This document shows, piece after piece, positions 7,815 to 15,602 of a stretch of DNA of 64,000 nt (its first letter is position 1; the number at the start of each line of letters is the position of its first letter). The position numbers and the translations under genes were made by a program. The notes below the pieces were generated by a model, which was not told where the DNA came from, made no database searches, and saw only the letters and a list, made by a program, of their open reading frames with translations. Source of the DNA: Microbacterium capsulatum (GTDB taxonomy: Bacteria > Actinomycetota > Actinomycetes > Actinomycetales > Microbacteriaceae); assembly GCF_030865425.1 (NCBI RefSeq), contig NZ_JAVFCB010000007.1:201235-265234 (forward strand). Reading direction: 5' to 3'.

Positions 7815-7992
7815 GTTCTCGGCATTCGCAGACCTGTGCGCGGTCGGGGCGGGACTCCGGTTTGGGGCGGATTCCGGCGTTTGGGGCGCAGTAGGACGGG
7901 CGGATCGGGCGAGGGGCGCCCCAAGACGCCTCCATGCGCCCCGAACGGACCGGATCCCGGGCCCGTTCCCGGCAATCGCAGACCTGTGCGCG
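7815..7992. repeat. Palindromic element with 28-bp end repeats
   Basis: Two direct 28-bp copies (7815-7842 and 7965-7992, 26 matches, core GCAGACCTGTGCGCG) flank about 120 bp. The flanked DNA has inverted parts: TTTGGGGCGC-type words on the left side answer GCGCCCCAAG- and CGCCCCGAAC-type words on the right. The right copy runs into the -10 box of the next gene. No coding sequence is evident here. Confidence 0.6.
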
Positions 7993-7994
7993 CC

Positions 7995-8000
7995 TAGGCT
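7995..8000 (+). promoter_or_regulatory. -10 box of ctaG-like gene, leaderless
   Basis: TAGGCT stands 6 nt before the GTG at 8007, so the transcript should begin at the start codon. The nearby AGGAAG could also serve as a ribosome-binding site if a longer transcript exists. Confidence 0.5.
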
Positions 8001-8006
8001 AGGAAG

Positions 8007-10145
8007 GTGAATCGCCCCTCGACCCGCCCCGCAACGGGCGCGGGATCCGCCCTGCCCGCCGTGGCCCCCGGATCCGCGTCCCTGCGCCTCACGGGACCCG
8101 CGATCCTCGTGATCACGGCGATCCTCGGGGCGGTCGCGGGACTCGCCTTCGGCGGCGGCGCGGCGCCGAACGTGCTCACCGACCCCGGCCCGGTCGTGCG
8201 CTGGGGCCTGCCTCTCGCGAACGCCGTCAGCAATCTCGGCGCGGCGGCGATGCTCGGATCCCTCGTGCTCGCCCTGTTCGCCCTGCGCAGCGGCGCACGC
8301 TCCTTCGAGGTTGCCCTCGACACCGCCTCGATCGGCGCCGCCGTGTACACCGCGGCCGCCGCGGTCAGCGGCTTCCTCAACTTCCTGCTCGTCTTCCCGG
8401 TCAAGCTCAGCGCGGGCCCGGAGTTCGGTGCGCAGCTGGGCCGGTTCCTGCTCGAGCTGCCGCTCGGCCAGGCCTGGCTCGAGACCGTGATCGCGGGCGC
8501 CGTGATCACGATCGCGGCGTTCGCGTTCCGCGGCTGGATCGCGACCCTGCTCACCGCGTGCCTCGCCGCCGCCTCGTTCATGCCGCTCGCCACACAGGGC
8601 CACGCGGGCGACCTCAGCGGGCACGACGCCGCGGTGAACTCGCTGCTGCTGCACACGATCGGCGCCGCGGTGTGGCTGGGCGGTGTGGTGCTGCTCATCG
8701 TGCTGCGCGGATCCCGCACGGAGCTGACCGGTGACGCCCCCCGCAGCACGGCGGGCAAGCCCACGGCGGGCAAGGCCAAGGCCGGCAAGGCCAAAGCCGG
8801 CAAGAAGGCGAAGAAGAGCGCGGCGTTCGGCGAGGTCGTCCGCCGGTACTCGTCGATCGCCCTCGCCGCCTACGTCGTCGTCGCCGTCTCCGGCGTCGCC
8901 CGCTCGATCGTCGCGGTCGGCGACTGGGCCGGCATGCTGACCCCGTACGGCGGGATCATCGTCGCCAAGGCGATCGTGCTGATCCTGCTCGGCGCGCTCG
9001 GCGCCCGGTACCGGACGCGCCTGATCCCCGCCATCGAGACGGGCGGATCCGGCCGGTTCTGGACGCTGATCCTCGTCGAGCTGGGGCTCATGGGCATCGC
9101 GTCCGGGCTCGCCGTCGCGCTCTCCCGCACGCCCCCGCCCACCGGTACCGAGGCCGCCGTCTCGCGCACCCCGGCGGAGATCCTCACCGGATCCCCGCTG
9201 CCGCCCGAGCTGACCCCGCTCCGCTGGCTGACGATGTGGAACCTCGATCTGATCTGGGCGGTCGCCGCCGGCTTCGGGGTCGTGCTCTACCTGGCCGCGG
9301 TCTGGCGGCTGCGCCGGCGCGGCGACGCGTGGCCGATCCAGCGCACGGTCTTCTGGGTGCTCGGCATGCTGCTGCTGGTGTGGGTGACCGGCGGCGCGAT
9401 CAACGCGTACCAGGAGTACCTGTTCAGCGTGCACATGCTGGGGCACATGATGCTGTCGATGGCGATCCCGGTGCTGCTCGTCTCCGGCGCCCCGGTCACG
9501 CTCGCCCTGCGCGCGATCGACAAGCGCGACGACGGCACCCGCGGCGGCCGGGAGTGGATCCTGTGGGCCGTGCACTCGCCGTTCTCGCGCGTCGTCACGA
9601 ACCCGTTCGTTGCCGCCGCGATCTTCGTGCTGTCGCTGTGGGCGTTCTACTTCACCGACCTCGTGCGCTGGGCGATGACCGACCACCTCGGGCACGAGTG
9701 GATGACGGCGCACTTCCTCATCTCCGGCTACCTGTTCGTGCTGAGCCTGATCGGTGCGGATCCGGTGCCGTTCCGGCTGCCGTACGCCGGGCGGCTGATC
9801 ACGCTCATTGCGGTGATGGCCACGCACGCGTTCTTCGGCATGGCGATCATGATGCAGTCCGGCCTGATGGTGGCCGAGTGGTTCGGATCCATGGGCCGCA
9901 CGTGGGGGGCGACCCCGCTGCAGGACCAGTACGTCGGCGGGGGCGTGGCCTGGTCGGTGGGGGAGATCCCGACCCTGATCCTCGCGATCACGGTCGCGAT
10001 CCAGTGGAGCCGCAACGACGCGAAGATCGAGAACCGGCAGGACCGGCAGGCCGACCGCACCGGCGACGCCGAGCTCGAGGAGTACAACGCGCGCCTCGCC
10101 GCGCTCGCCGAGAAGGACCGCCGCGCGGCCGCCCGCGGGCGCTGA
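8007..10145 (+). CDS. CopD-CtaG fusion copper membrane protein
   Basis: This 712-residue multi-span protein joins two families. Residues about 15-390 are CopD-like (copper import or tolerance), with a Lys/Ala/Gly-rich cytosolic loop near 245-270. Residues about 400-690 are caa3-type CtaG (Cu assembly factor for cytochrome oxidase), with HMLGHMMLSMAIPVLLV and other His-rich helices. The fusion is common in actinobacteria, so it is not an artefact. It probably moves copper across the membrane for cytochrome c oxidase CuB assembly. The GTG start follows a TAGGCT -10 box by 6 nt. It stands alone and converges on the next gene across a palindromic repeat. Confidence 0.85.
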   Translation: MNRPSTRPATGAGSALPAVAPGSASLRLTGPAILVITAILGAVAGLAFGGGAAPNVLTDPGPVVRWGLPLANAVSNLGAAAMLGSLVLALFALRSGARSFEVALDTASIGAAVYTAAAAVSGFLNFLLVFPVKLSAGPEFGAQLGRFLLELPLGQAWLETVIAGAVITIAAFAFRGWIATLLTACLAAASFMPLATQGHAGDLSGHDAAVNSLLLHTIGAAVWLGGVVLLIVLRGSRTELTGDAPRSTAGKPTAGKAKAGKAKAGKKAKKSAAFGEVVRRYSSIALAAYVVVAVSGVARSIVAVGDWAGMLTPYGGIIVAKAIVLILLGALGARYRTRLIPAIETGGSGRFWTLILVELGLMGIASGLAVALSRTPPPTGTEAAVSRTPAEILTGSPLPPELTPLRWLTMWNLDLIWAVAAGFGVVLYLAAVWRLRRRGDAWPIQRTVFWVLGMLLLVWVTGGAINAYQEYLFSVHMLGHMMLSMAIPVLLVSGAPVTLALRAIDKRDDGTRGGREWILWAVHSPFSRVVTNPFVAAAIFVLSLWAFYFTDLVRWAMTDHLGHEWMTAHFLISGYLFVLSLIGADPVPFRLPYAGRLITLIAVMATHAFFGMAIMMQSGLMVAEWFGSMGRTWGATPLQDQYVGGGVAWSVGEIPTLILAITVAIQWSRNDAKIENRQDRQADRTGDAELEEYNARLAALAEKDRRAAARGR

Positions 10146-10169
10146 TCCCCCTCGCTCCCGCGCATTGCC

Positions 10170-10240
10170 CGCGAGACCGAGGCGGCGTCGCGAAACCGAG
10201 GTTTTGACCCGGGGTCTCGCGACGCAGATTCGGTCTCGCG
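10170..10240. repeat. Palindromic repeat family E, copy 1
   Basis: CGCGAGACCGA (10170-10180) pairs with 10230-10240, and GCGTCGCGA (10184-10192) pairs with 10217-10225; both are perfect. The element lies between two convergent genes, where it may help end transcription. A related copy is at 60231-60309, inside cobA. Confidence 0.75.
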
Positions 10241-10267
10241 GTCAGGAGGAACGGGGACGGGGGCGGG

Positions 10268-11344
10268 TCAGGATCCCGCGGTCGGCTGATCGGGGGAGGT
10301 GATGCTGATCGAGGCGGATCCGTCCGGGAGGAACTGGATCGTGCCGTCGACGTGGAACGGCACGTCCTCATCCAGCCGGCGGATCGTGCCGTCGAACAGC
10401 GACTGCACCCGCACCTGGATGTGCGCGGTGGCGGGGGTCGGCGGGATGCGCCAGCCCGCGCCGGACGGCTCGAGGGCGATCACCGGCATCGTCGCCATGC
10501 GCCAGGAGGGGTCCCCGATCACCCGGTTCTGCACGGTCATCCCGAACGGGCAGCCGGTCGGCTGCAGCACCTTCTGCGTCGCGCACTGCGTGAGGAACTC
10601 GTCCACCCGATCCTGCACGACCTTGATGAACGCCGCCGTGGGGTGGGTCTGCACGTCGAGGGGCACGTCCGCGAGCGGCTTGTCGGCGAGCACGCCGACG
10701 CCCGACGCGGTCGCGGTCGCCGTCTTCACCGACACCGTGTACAGGCCCGGGGAGAACACGAGCATCGGCACGGGATCGAGCGGTGAGGACTCGGCGCCCT
10801 TCGCCGCGACCTGCCGACGGTCGAGGGAGAACCCGTTCACGGAGAACTGGTCGGAACCGCGGATCGTGATCGACACGACCGACAGCGGGCTCTGCGCGAA
10901 GGCCCAGGACGGCGCGACGCCGATCCATCCGCCCTGCCGCACCTTGAACGTCGAGGTGCCGGGGTGGCCGCCCGCCCGGTAGTGGACGGTGACGTCCGTC
11001 GCGTCGCCGTCGGGACGCTCCCCGGCCACGGAGATCTCGGTGAGCGGGGCCAGCGCCGCCCGGCGCAGCAGCGCGTCGGATGCGGAGCGGAACGTGCTCA
11101 GCTCGAGCTCGGAGTGCTCGATCGCGACCCCGGGCAGGCGCAGCGCGTCGGCCGCACGGCCCTCCGACAGCAGCGTCAGGTAGTGCGTCACGAACGCGGA
11201 CGGGCTGTAGAACTCGCGATACACGCTCGCCCCGCCGGCGGTCAGGGCGGCGAGCAGCACGACGCCGACGACGGCGAGAAGCGTCAGATCGGACCGCAGC
11301 GGGGCGCGGCGAGGAGTGGATCGTGCCCCCCGCGACTGGTCCAT
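10268..11344 (-). CDS. Membrane-anchored protein, unknown
   Basis: This 358-residue protein is not recognised by name. It has a short cytosolic N terminus with Arg, one transmembrane segment (about 20-43), then an extracytoplasmic region of about 310 residues that starts with a DUF4878- or NTF2-like helix pattern (FVTHYLTLLSEGRAADALRLPG). Beta-rich parts follow, including TVHYRAGGHPGTSTFKVRQGGWIGVAP. Two cysteines (about 245 and 258) could form a disulfide. The ATG is 7 nt from a TAGACT -10 box. It is monocistronic and convergent with the CopD-CtaG gene, and divergent from the helicase gene 111 bp away. Confidence 0.65.
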   Translation of the reverse strand: MDQSRGARSTPRRAPLRSDLTLLAVVGVVLLAALTAGGASVYREFYSPSAFVTHYLTLLSEGRAADALRLPGVAIEHSELELSTFRSASDALLRRAALAPLTEISVAGERPDGDATDVTVHYRAGGHPGTSTFKVRQGGWIGVAPSWAFAQSPLSVVSITIRGSDQFSVNGFSLDRRQVAAKGAESSPLDPVPMLVFSPGLYTVSVKTATATASGVGVLADKPLADVPLDVQTHPTAAFIKVVQDRVDEFLTQCATQKVLQPTGCPFGMTVQNRVIGDPSWRMATMPVIALEPSGAGWRIPPTPATAHIQVRVQSLFDGTIRRLDEDVPFHVDGTIQFLPDGSASISITSPDQPTAGS

Positions 11345-11351
11345 GGACGCC

Positions 11352-11357
11352 AGTCTA
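11352..11357 (-). promoter_or_regulatory. -10 box, minus strand, leaderless
   Basis: On the minus strand TAGACT is followed after 7 nt by the ATG of the unknown membrane protein gene (11344). This is the same pattern as at 1481 and 24131. Confidence 0.5.
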
Positions 11358-11455
11358 CGAAGCGGAGCCTACGCGCGGCCCGAACGGGTTCCGGCCTGTG
11401 GATGATGTGCACAGCCCGGCCGTGCAGGGCGCGGCTCTTGTAGAATCCGAGGACC

Positions 11456-12841
11456 GTGACCATGCCGACCCTCTCCGCCGAACAGGAAGAACTGTTCCGG
11501 CTGATCGAGGACACCCGTGAGCACGTGTTCATCACCGGGCGCGCCGGAACCGGCAAGTCCACGCTGCTGCAGCACTTCGCCTGGCACACCGAGAAGCAGA
11601 TCGCGGTGTGCGCGCCGACGGGCGTGGCGGCGCTGAACGTCGAGGGGCAGACGATCCATTCGCTGTTCCGGCTGCCGATCGGGCTCATCGCGGACGGCGA
11701 GATCGACCAGTCCGACGCGACCCGCAAGATCCTGAACGCGATCGACACCCTCGTGATCGACGAGGTGTCGATGGTGAACGCGGATCTGATGGATGCGATC
11801 GACCGCTCTCTCCGGCAGGCGCGCGGCCGGCGGGCGGAGGCGTTCGGCGGCGTGCAGGTGGTGATGTTCGGGGATCCGTACCAGCTCGCACCGGTGCCGC
11901 CGCGCGGCGACGAGCTGCGCTACATCCAGGACCACTACCGCTCGTTCTGGTTCTTCGATGCGAAGGTGTGGACGGGCGGGCAGGCGACCGACGGCCTGCT
12001 CGACATCGGCACGCACGGGGCCACCCTGCACGTGCGCGAGCTCGTGCACATCCACCGGCAGTCCGACGCCGGGTTCAAGGCGATGCTGAACGCCGTCCGG
12101 TACGGGCGGGTGACGGCCGAGATCGCCGGGGCGCTGAACGAGGCGGGCGCCCGCACCCCGCCGGATCCCGGCCCCGGGGAGATCCCGATCATCACCCTCG
12201 CCACCCGCAACGACATCGTGAACGGCATCAACCGCCGCCACCTCGCCGCGCTCGAGGGGCGCGAGCAGACCGCGAAGGCCGAGATCACCGGCGACTTCGG
12301 CAAGGGCGAGGCGAACTACCCCGCGGATCAGGAGCTCAAGCTCAAGGTCGGCGCGCAGGTGATGTTCCTGCGCAACGACATCTCGGCGATGCCGGATCCG
12401 CCGCGCTGGGTGAACGGCACGATCGGCACGGTGACGCGGATCCTCGGCGACGTCGTGCGCGTGGAGATCGACGGCGAGGAGGTCGACGTCGAGCCGGCCG
12501 TGTGGGAGCGCTACCGCTACATCTACAACCCCGGCACGAAGACGCTCTCCCGGGAGGTGGTGGCCGAGTTCACCCAGTTCCCGCTGCGACTGGCGTGGGC
12601 GGTCACGATCCACAAGTCGCAGGGCAAGACGTACGACCGGGCGGTGGTGGATCTCGGGTCCGGCGCGTTCGCGCCCGGGCAGACCTACGTCGCGCTGTCC
12701 CGGCTGACCTCGCTCGACGGGCTGTATCTGTCGCGTCCGCTGCGCCCGGGCGACATCCGCGTCGACGAGGACGTGCGCCGGTTCATGCGCGCCGCCTGGG
12801 AGGCCCGGCAGGGCGACTCCACGCCGCAGGTCGGGGGCTGA
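11456..12841 (+). CDS. Pif1/RecD-like AAA helicase
   Basis: This is a 461-residue superfamily 1 helicase of the Pif1-like (DUF889) type. Walker A is GRAGTGKST (about 28-36) and Walker B is TLVIDEVSMV (about 98-107). The C-terminal UvrD_C_2 part has AVTIHKSQGKTYDRAV and YVALSRLTSLDGLYL. The family unwinds DNA 5' to 3' and is linked to resolving stalled forks or structured DNA. Starts at GTG 11456 or ATG 11462 are both possible; ATG has the better ribosome-binding site (GAGG). TAGAAT at 11441 is a likely -10 box. It appears monocistronic. Confidence 0.85.
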   Translation: MTMPTLSAEQEELFRLIEDTREHVFITGRAGTGKSTLLQHFAWHTEKQIAVCAPTGVAALNVEGQTIHSLFRLPIGLIADGEIDQSDATRKILNAIDTLVIDEVSMVNADLMDAIDRSLRQARGRRAEAFGGVQVVMFGDPYQLAPVPPRGDELRYIQDHYRSFWFFDAKVWTGGQATDGLLDIGTHGATLHVRELVHIHRQSDAGFKAMLNAVRYGRVTAEIAGALNEAGARTPPDPGPGEIPIITLATRNDIVNGINRRHLAALEGREQTAKAEITGDFGKGEANYPADQELKLKVGAQVMFLRNDISAMPDPPRWVNGTIGTVTRILGDVVRVEIDGEEVDVEPAVWERYRYIYNPGTKTLSREVVAEFTQFPLRLAWAVTIHKSQGKTYDRAVVDLGSGAFAPGQTYVALSRLTSLDGLYLSRPLRPGDIRVDEDVRRFMRAAWEARQGDSTPQVGG

Positions 12842-12860
12842 ACCCGCCCGACGCCGGCGC

Positions 12861-12920
12861 GCGGGAACAGGCGATCGCGTCGGATCAGGCCGACGGGATC
12901 CGGATCCGCCTGATCCCGCG
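12861..12920 (+). repeat. 60-bp direct repeat B, left copy
   Basis: A 60-bp segment starting GCGGGAACAGGCGATC and ending CTGATCCCGCG recurs at 21356-21415 in the same orientation with 57 of 60 matches. It is also partly palindromic (GGATCAGGC against GCCTGATCC). The two copies bracket the TetR-MFS-glycosidase block. Confidence 0.85.
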
Positions 12921-12977
12921 CGAACGCCTGCTCCGGCTGGGGTTCCGTGCACCGGTCCGTGTATCAGGCGCCGAACG

Positions 12978-14159
12978 CTAAGCGGTGGGACGGTCGGTCG
13001 AGCGCGAGGAGGCCGCTGCGCTGAGGATCCGCGCCTTGACGGCATCCAGCACCGCGTCGGGATCGATGACGTCGGGCTCGTAGAGCCACGCGATCATGCA
13101 GCCCAGGCCGACCGCGACCTGCCAGTCCGCGCCGGCCTCGGCGTCGGCGGCGGCGACGCCCTGCGACTCGAGCAGCGCCGCGAGCTCCCCGCGAGTCCAC
13201 TGCAGCTGCTCCGCGGACCGGTCGTGCAGCGGATGCGCCGGCACCGTCGCCTCGCAGAGCAGCACGATCTCGGCGGCGGTCACCCACCGGGGGAGGCGGT
13301 CGAGGTGCAGCACCCACGGGTCCTCGACGACCCGACCGTAGAGGGCTGTCACGACCAGCTCGAGCAGCGCCTGCTTCGTGGGCGCGACGTGGATCAGCGC
13401 CGCGCGGGTCATGCCCGCTTCGTCGGCGACCGCCTGCATCGACGTCTCGTAATAGCCGTGCGCGGCGTAGAGCTGCGCGGCCGCCGCGACGATCCGCGCC
13501 CGGGTGTCGTCACCGGCGAGGGAGGGCGGCAGGACCGGGTCGGAATGCGCAGCGGTCGTTCGCGTGCGGGCGGACTCCGCCACGAGATGCGGCACGCGTC
13601 GCTCGAACGCCTCGAGCTGCGCCGGGATGTCGATCCGGTTGGGGAAGTACAGCGCGAGGATCTGCAACCCGTCCCAGCCCGCCGAGACCTCCGTCATGGC
13701 CAGGTCGGCCTCGACGGCCGAGAGTCCGCGCAGCTCGAAGAAGGCACGGCCCCGGCGCTGCGCCTCCCGGCGACGTTCCAGCATCATCGGATGGCCCGGG
13801 TGGATCGGGCTGGTCGCCTCCCCGAGCAACGCCGTGAACAGCTCGATCCAGCCGGGGACGGACTCGCTGCCGCGGGCGACCGCGGCCGCGCTCGGGACGG
13901 CCCCTTCGGACCATTCGCCCTGACCCCAGATGCGCTCCGACTGCGCGTCGAGCCGGGCGATCAGGGCGGTGAGGATCTCGCCGCGGGTCGCGAAGTAGCG
14001 CAGCACCGCCGGGTGCGAGATCCCGGCCTCGGCGGCGATGTCGCGCAAGGACGTCGCGCGGTAGCCGTTGCGGACGAACAGCACGTGGGCGGCGTCGAGG
14101 ATCGACTCGATCCGATCCCGTCCCGTCCGATACGTCCCGCGCCTGCTCGCCATGTCCAC
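12978..14159 (-). CDS. Double-domain TetR-family regulator
   Basis: This 393-residue protein is nearly twice the size of a normal TetR repressor. Residues about 12-200 form one full TetR unit (HTH AGISHPAVLRYFATRGEILT). Residues about 205-393 form a second (ARIVAAAAQLYAAHGYYETS, then EAGMTRAALIHVAPTKQALL). It is thus a tandem duplication or fusion that may bind its operator as a monomer with dimer-like geometry, an inference. It is divergent from an MFS transporter and glycosidase gene, so its ligand is probably the sugar they handle. GTG at 14159 or ATG at 14153 may be the start. The island it heads is poor in GGATCC compared with the neighbourhood. Confidence 0.85.
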   Translation of the reverse strand: MDMASRRGTYRTGRDRIESILDAAHVLFVRNGYRATSLRDIAAEAGISHPAVLRYFATRGEILTALIARLDAQSERIWGQGEWSEGAVPSAAAVARGSESVPGWIELFTALLGEATSPIHPGHPMMLERRREAQRRGRAFFELRGLSAVEADLAMTEVSAGWDGLQILALYFPNRIDIPAQLEAFERRVPHLVAESARTRTTAAHSDPVLPPSLAGDDTRARIVAAAAQLYAAHGYYETSMQAVADEAGMTRAALIHVAPTKQALLELVVTALYGRVVEDPWVLHLDRLPRWVTAAEIVLLCEATVPAHPLHDRSAEQLQWTRGELAALLESQGVAAADAEAGADWQVAVGLGCMIAWLYEPDVIDPDAVLDAVKARILSAAASSRSTDRPTA

Positions 14160-14176
14160 CAGTATCTCGAAATCGC

Positions 14177-14205
14177 TTGGTCCGGTGAAGTGTTACCGCT
14201 ATGGT
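14177..14205 (+). promoter_or_regulatory. Promoter of MFS-glycosidase operon
   Basis: TTGGTC (14177-14182) and TATGGT (14200-14205) are separated by 17 bp, in the 82-bp gap between the divergent TetR and MFS genes. The TetR operator should lie here, but no clear palindrome stands out. Confidence 0.5.
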
Positions 14206-14241
14206 GGTCAGTCTACAGCCCCCATCCGCTTGGAGACACCG

Positions 14242-15504
14242 ATGTCTGACCACGCCGCCGACACCCTCGTGCACCCCGATCCGACCGGGACGAAGCTCCC
14301 GCCCTCGCTGCGGCGGCTGTTCCGAGTCGCGCCCCTCGCCTCCGCGGCCGCGCCGCTCGCCTACGGCATCACCGCCTACTTCATGGCGATCCAGGCGCAG
14401 CTGTTCGACGCCGACGCCAAGGTCGGGAACCTCGCCCTGATCAACACGCTCTCCGCCGTGGCGGCCATGCTCGCGCAGCCGATCTTCGGCGTGCTCTCCG
14501 ACCGCACCCGCTCCCGCTGGGGCGCGCGCCACCCGTGGATGCTCATCGGCACCGCCATCGGTACGGTCGCCCTGGTCACGGCCGGGCTCGCGACGAACGT
14601 GGCGATGCTGACGGTCTGCATCATGCTCATCCAGTTCGGCTACAACGCCTGGCAGGGACCGTTCGCCGCCCTGCTCCCGGACCGCGTTCCCGAGCGGTTC
14701 CGCGGGCGCTACTCGACCGGCGTCGGGCTCGGAGGGCTGCTGGGCGCGGTCATCGGGCCGATCCTCGCATCGCCCTTCGCGAAGAGCATCCCGGTCGGGT
14801 ACGTGTCGCTCGCGGGCGTCGTGATCCTGCTCATCCTGCTCTTCATCGCGCTCGTGCCCGGCACGGACAACCGCGGCGAACCTCGCAAGCCGTTCTCCCT
14901 CACGGCGTTCCTCTCCGCGTTCTGGGTGAATCCGATCCGCCACCCGGACTTCTTCTGGGGGTTCACCGGGCGGCTGCTGCTGTTCGGCGGGTTCTACATG
15001 ATCAGCAACTTCAGCCTCTACATCGCGCAGGACTACGTCGGCCTCAGCCTCGGGGAGGCGACGTCGATCGTCCCGCTGCTCGGCCTCGCCGGGCTCCCCG
15101 GTCTCATCATCGCGACCGCCGTGGCCGGACCGCTCTCCGACCGGCTGGGGCGGCGGAAGCCCCTCGTCCTCATCTCCGGCCTGCTGATCGCGGTCGGTGC
15201 GGCCATCCCCTTCGTCCTGCCCTCGGTGCTCGGCCTCACGCTGCAGACGATCGCCGTGACGAGCGGATTCGGCGCCTTCGCGGCCGTCGATCAGGCCCTC
15301 ATGTCCTCGGTGCTGCCCAGCCCGGAGGACTTCGGGAAGGATCTCGGCGTGCTGAACCTCGCGGCGACCCTGCCCAACACGGTCGCCCCGGTCGCCGCCG
15401 GCGCCATCGTCGTCGCCGTCGGCTACGCGCCGCTGTTCCTGATCGTCGGCGGGATCGCCGTCCTCGGCGCCCTCGCCGTTCTGCCGATCCGTTCCGTGCG
15501 CTGA
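14242..15504 (+). CDS. MFS transporter, probable glycoside importer
   Basis: This 420-residue major facilitator protein has 12 hydrophobic segments, with the signature loop GVLSDRTRSRWGARHPW between helices 2 and 3 and a second copy GPLSDRLGRRKPLV in the C half. The ATG at 14242 follows TTGGAGAC. It sits between the double TetR and the GH20-GH1-GH3 gene on the same strand. The glycosidases have no signal peptide, so this protein is the obvious route for their substrate, an oligosaccharide or glycoside. It contains no GGATCC word in 1.26 kb, unlike native neighbours, consistent with transfer. Confidence 0.85.
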   Translation: MSDHAADTLVHPDPTGTKLPPSLRRLFRVAPLASAAAPLAYGITAYFMAIQAQLFDADAKVGNLALINTLSAVAAMLAQPIFGVLSDRTRSRWGARHPWMLIGTAIGTVALVTAGLATNVAMLTVCIMLIQFGYNAWQGPFAALLPDRVPERFRGRYSTGVGLGGLLGAVIGPILASPFAKSIPVGYVSLAGVVILLILLFIALVPGTDNRGEPRKPFSLTAFLSAFWVNPIRHPDFFWGFTGRLLLFGGFYMISNFSLYIAQDYVGLSLGEATSIVPLLGLAGLPGLIIATAVAGPLSDRLGRRKPLVLISGLLIAVGAAIPFVLPSVLGLTLQTIAVTSGFGAFAAVDQALMSSVLPSPEDFGKDLGVLNLAATLPNTVAPVAAGAIVVAVGYAPLFLIVGGIAVLGALAVLPIRSVR

Positions 15505-15533
15505 CCCGGGACGTCTGCGCACCCACCCGCCTC

Positions 15534-15598
15534 ACCGTCGCGCCCGTCGACCCAAACCGTCGCACCCGTGGACCCAATCGTCGCACCCATCGAAAGGA
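15534..15598 (+). repeat. Three 22-bp tandem repeats
   Basis: Units starting ACCGTCGCRCCCGTSGACCC run in tandem at 15534, 15556 and 15578 (the third is diverged) and end just before the AAAGGACGAG ribosome-binding site of the glycosidase gene. They could be repeated binding sites or slippage products. Confidence 0.6.
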
Positions 15599-15602
15599 CG
15601 AG

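Noticed and set aside
14535..15602. Upstream extension of the glycosidase frame through the MFS gene
   Set aside because: It is the out-of-frame reading of the MFS gene. The ribosome-binding site and ATG at 15603 define the true start.
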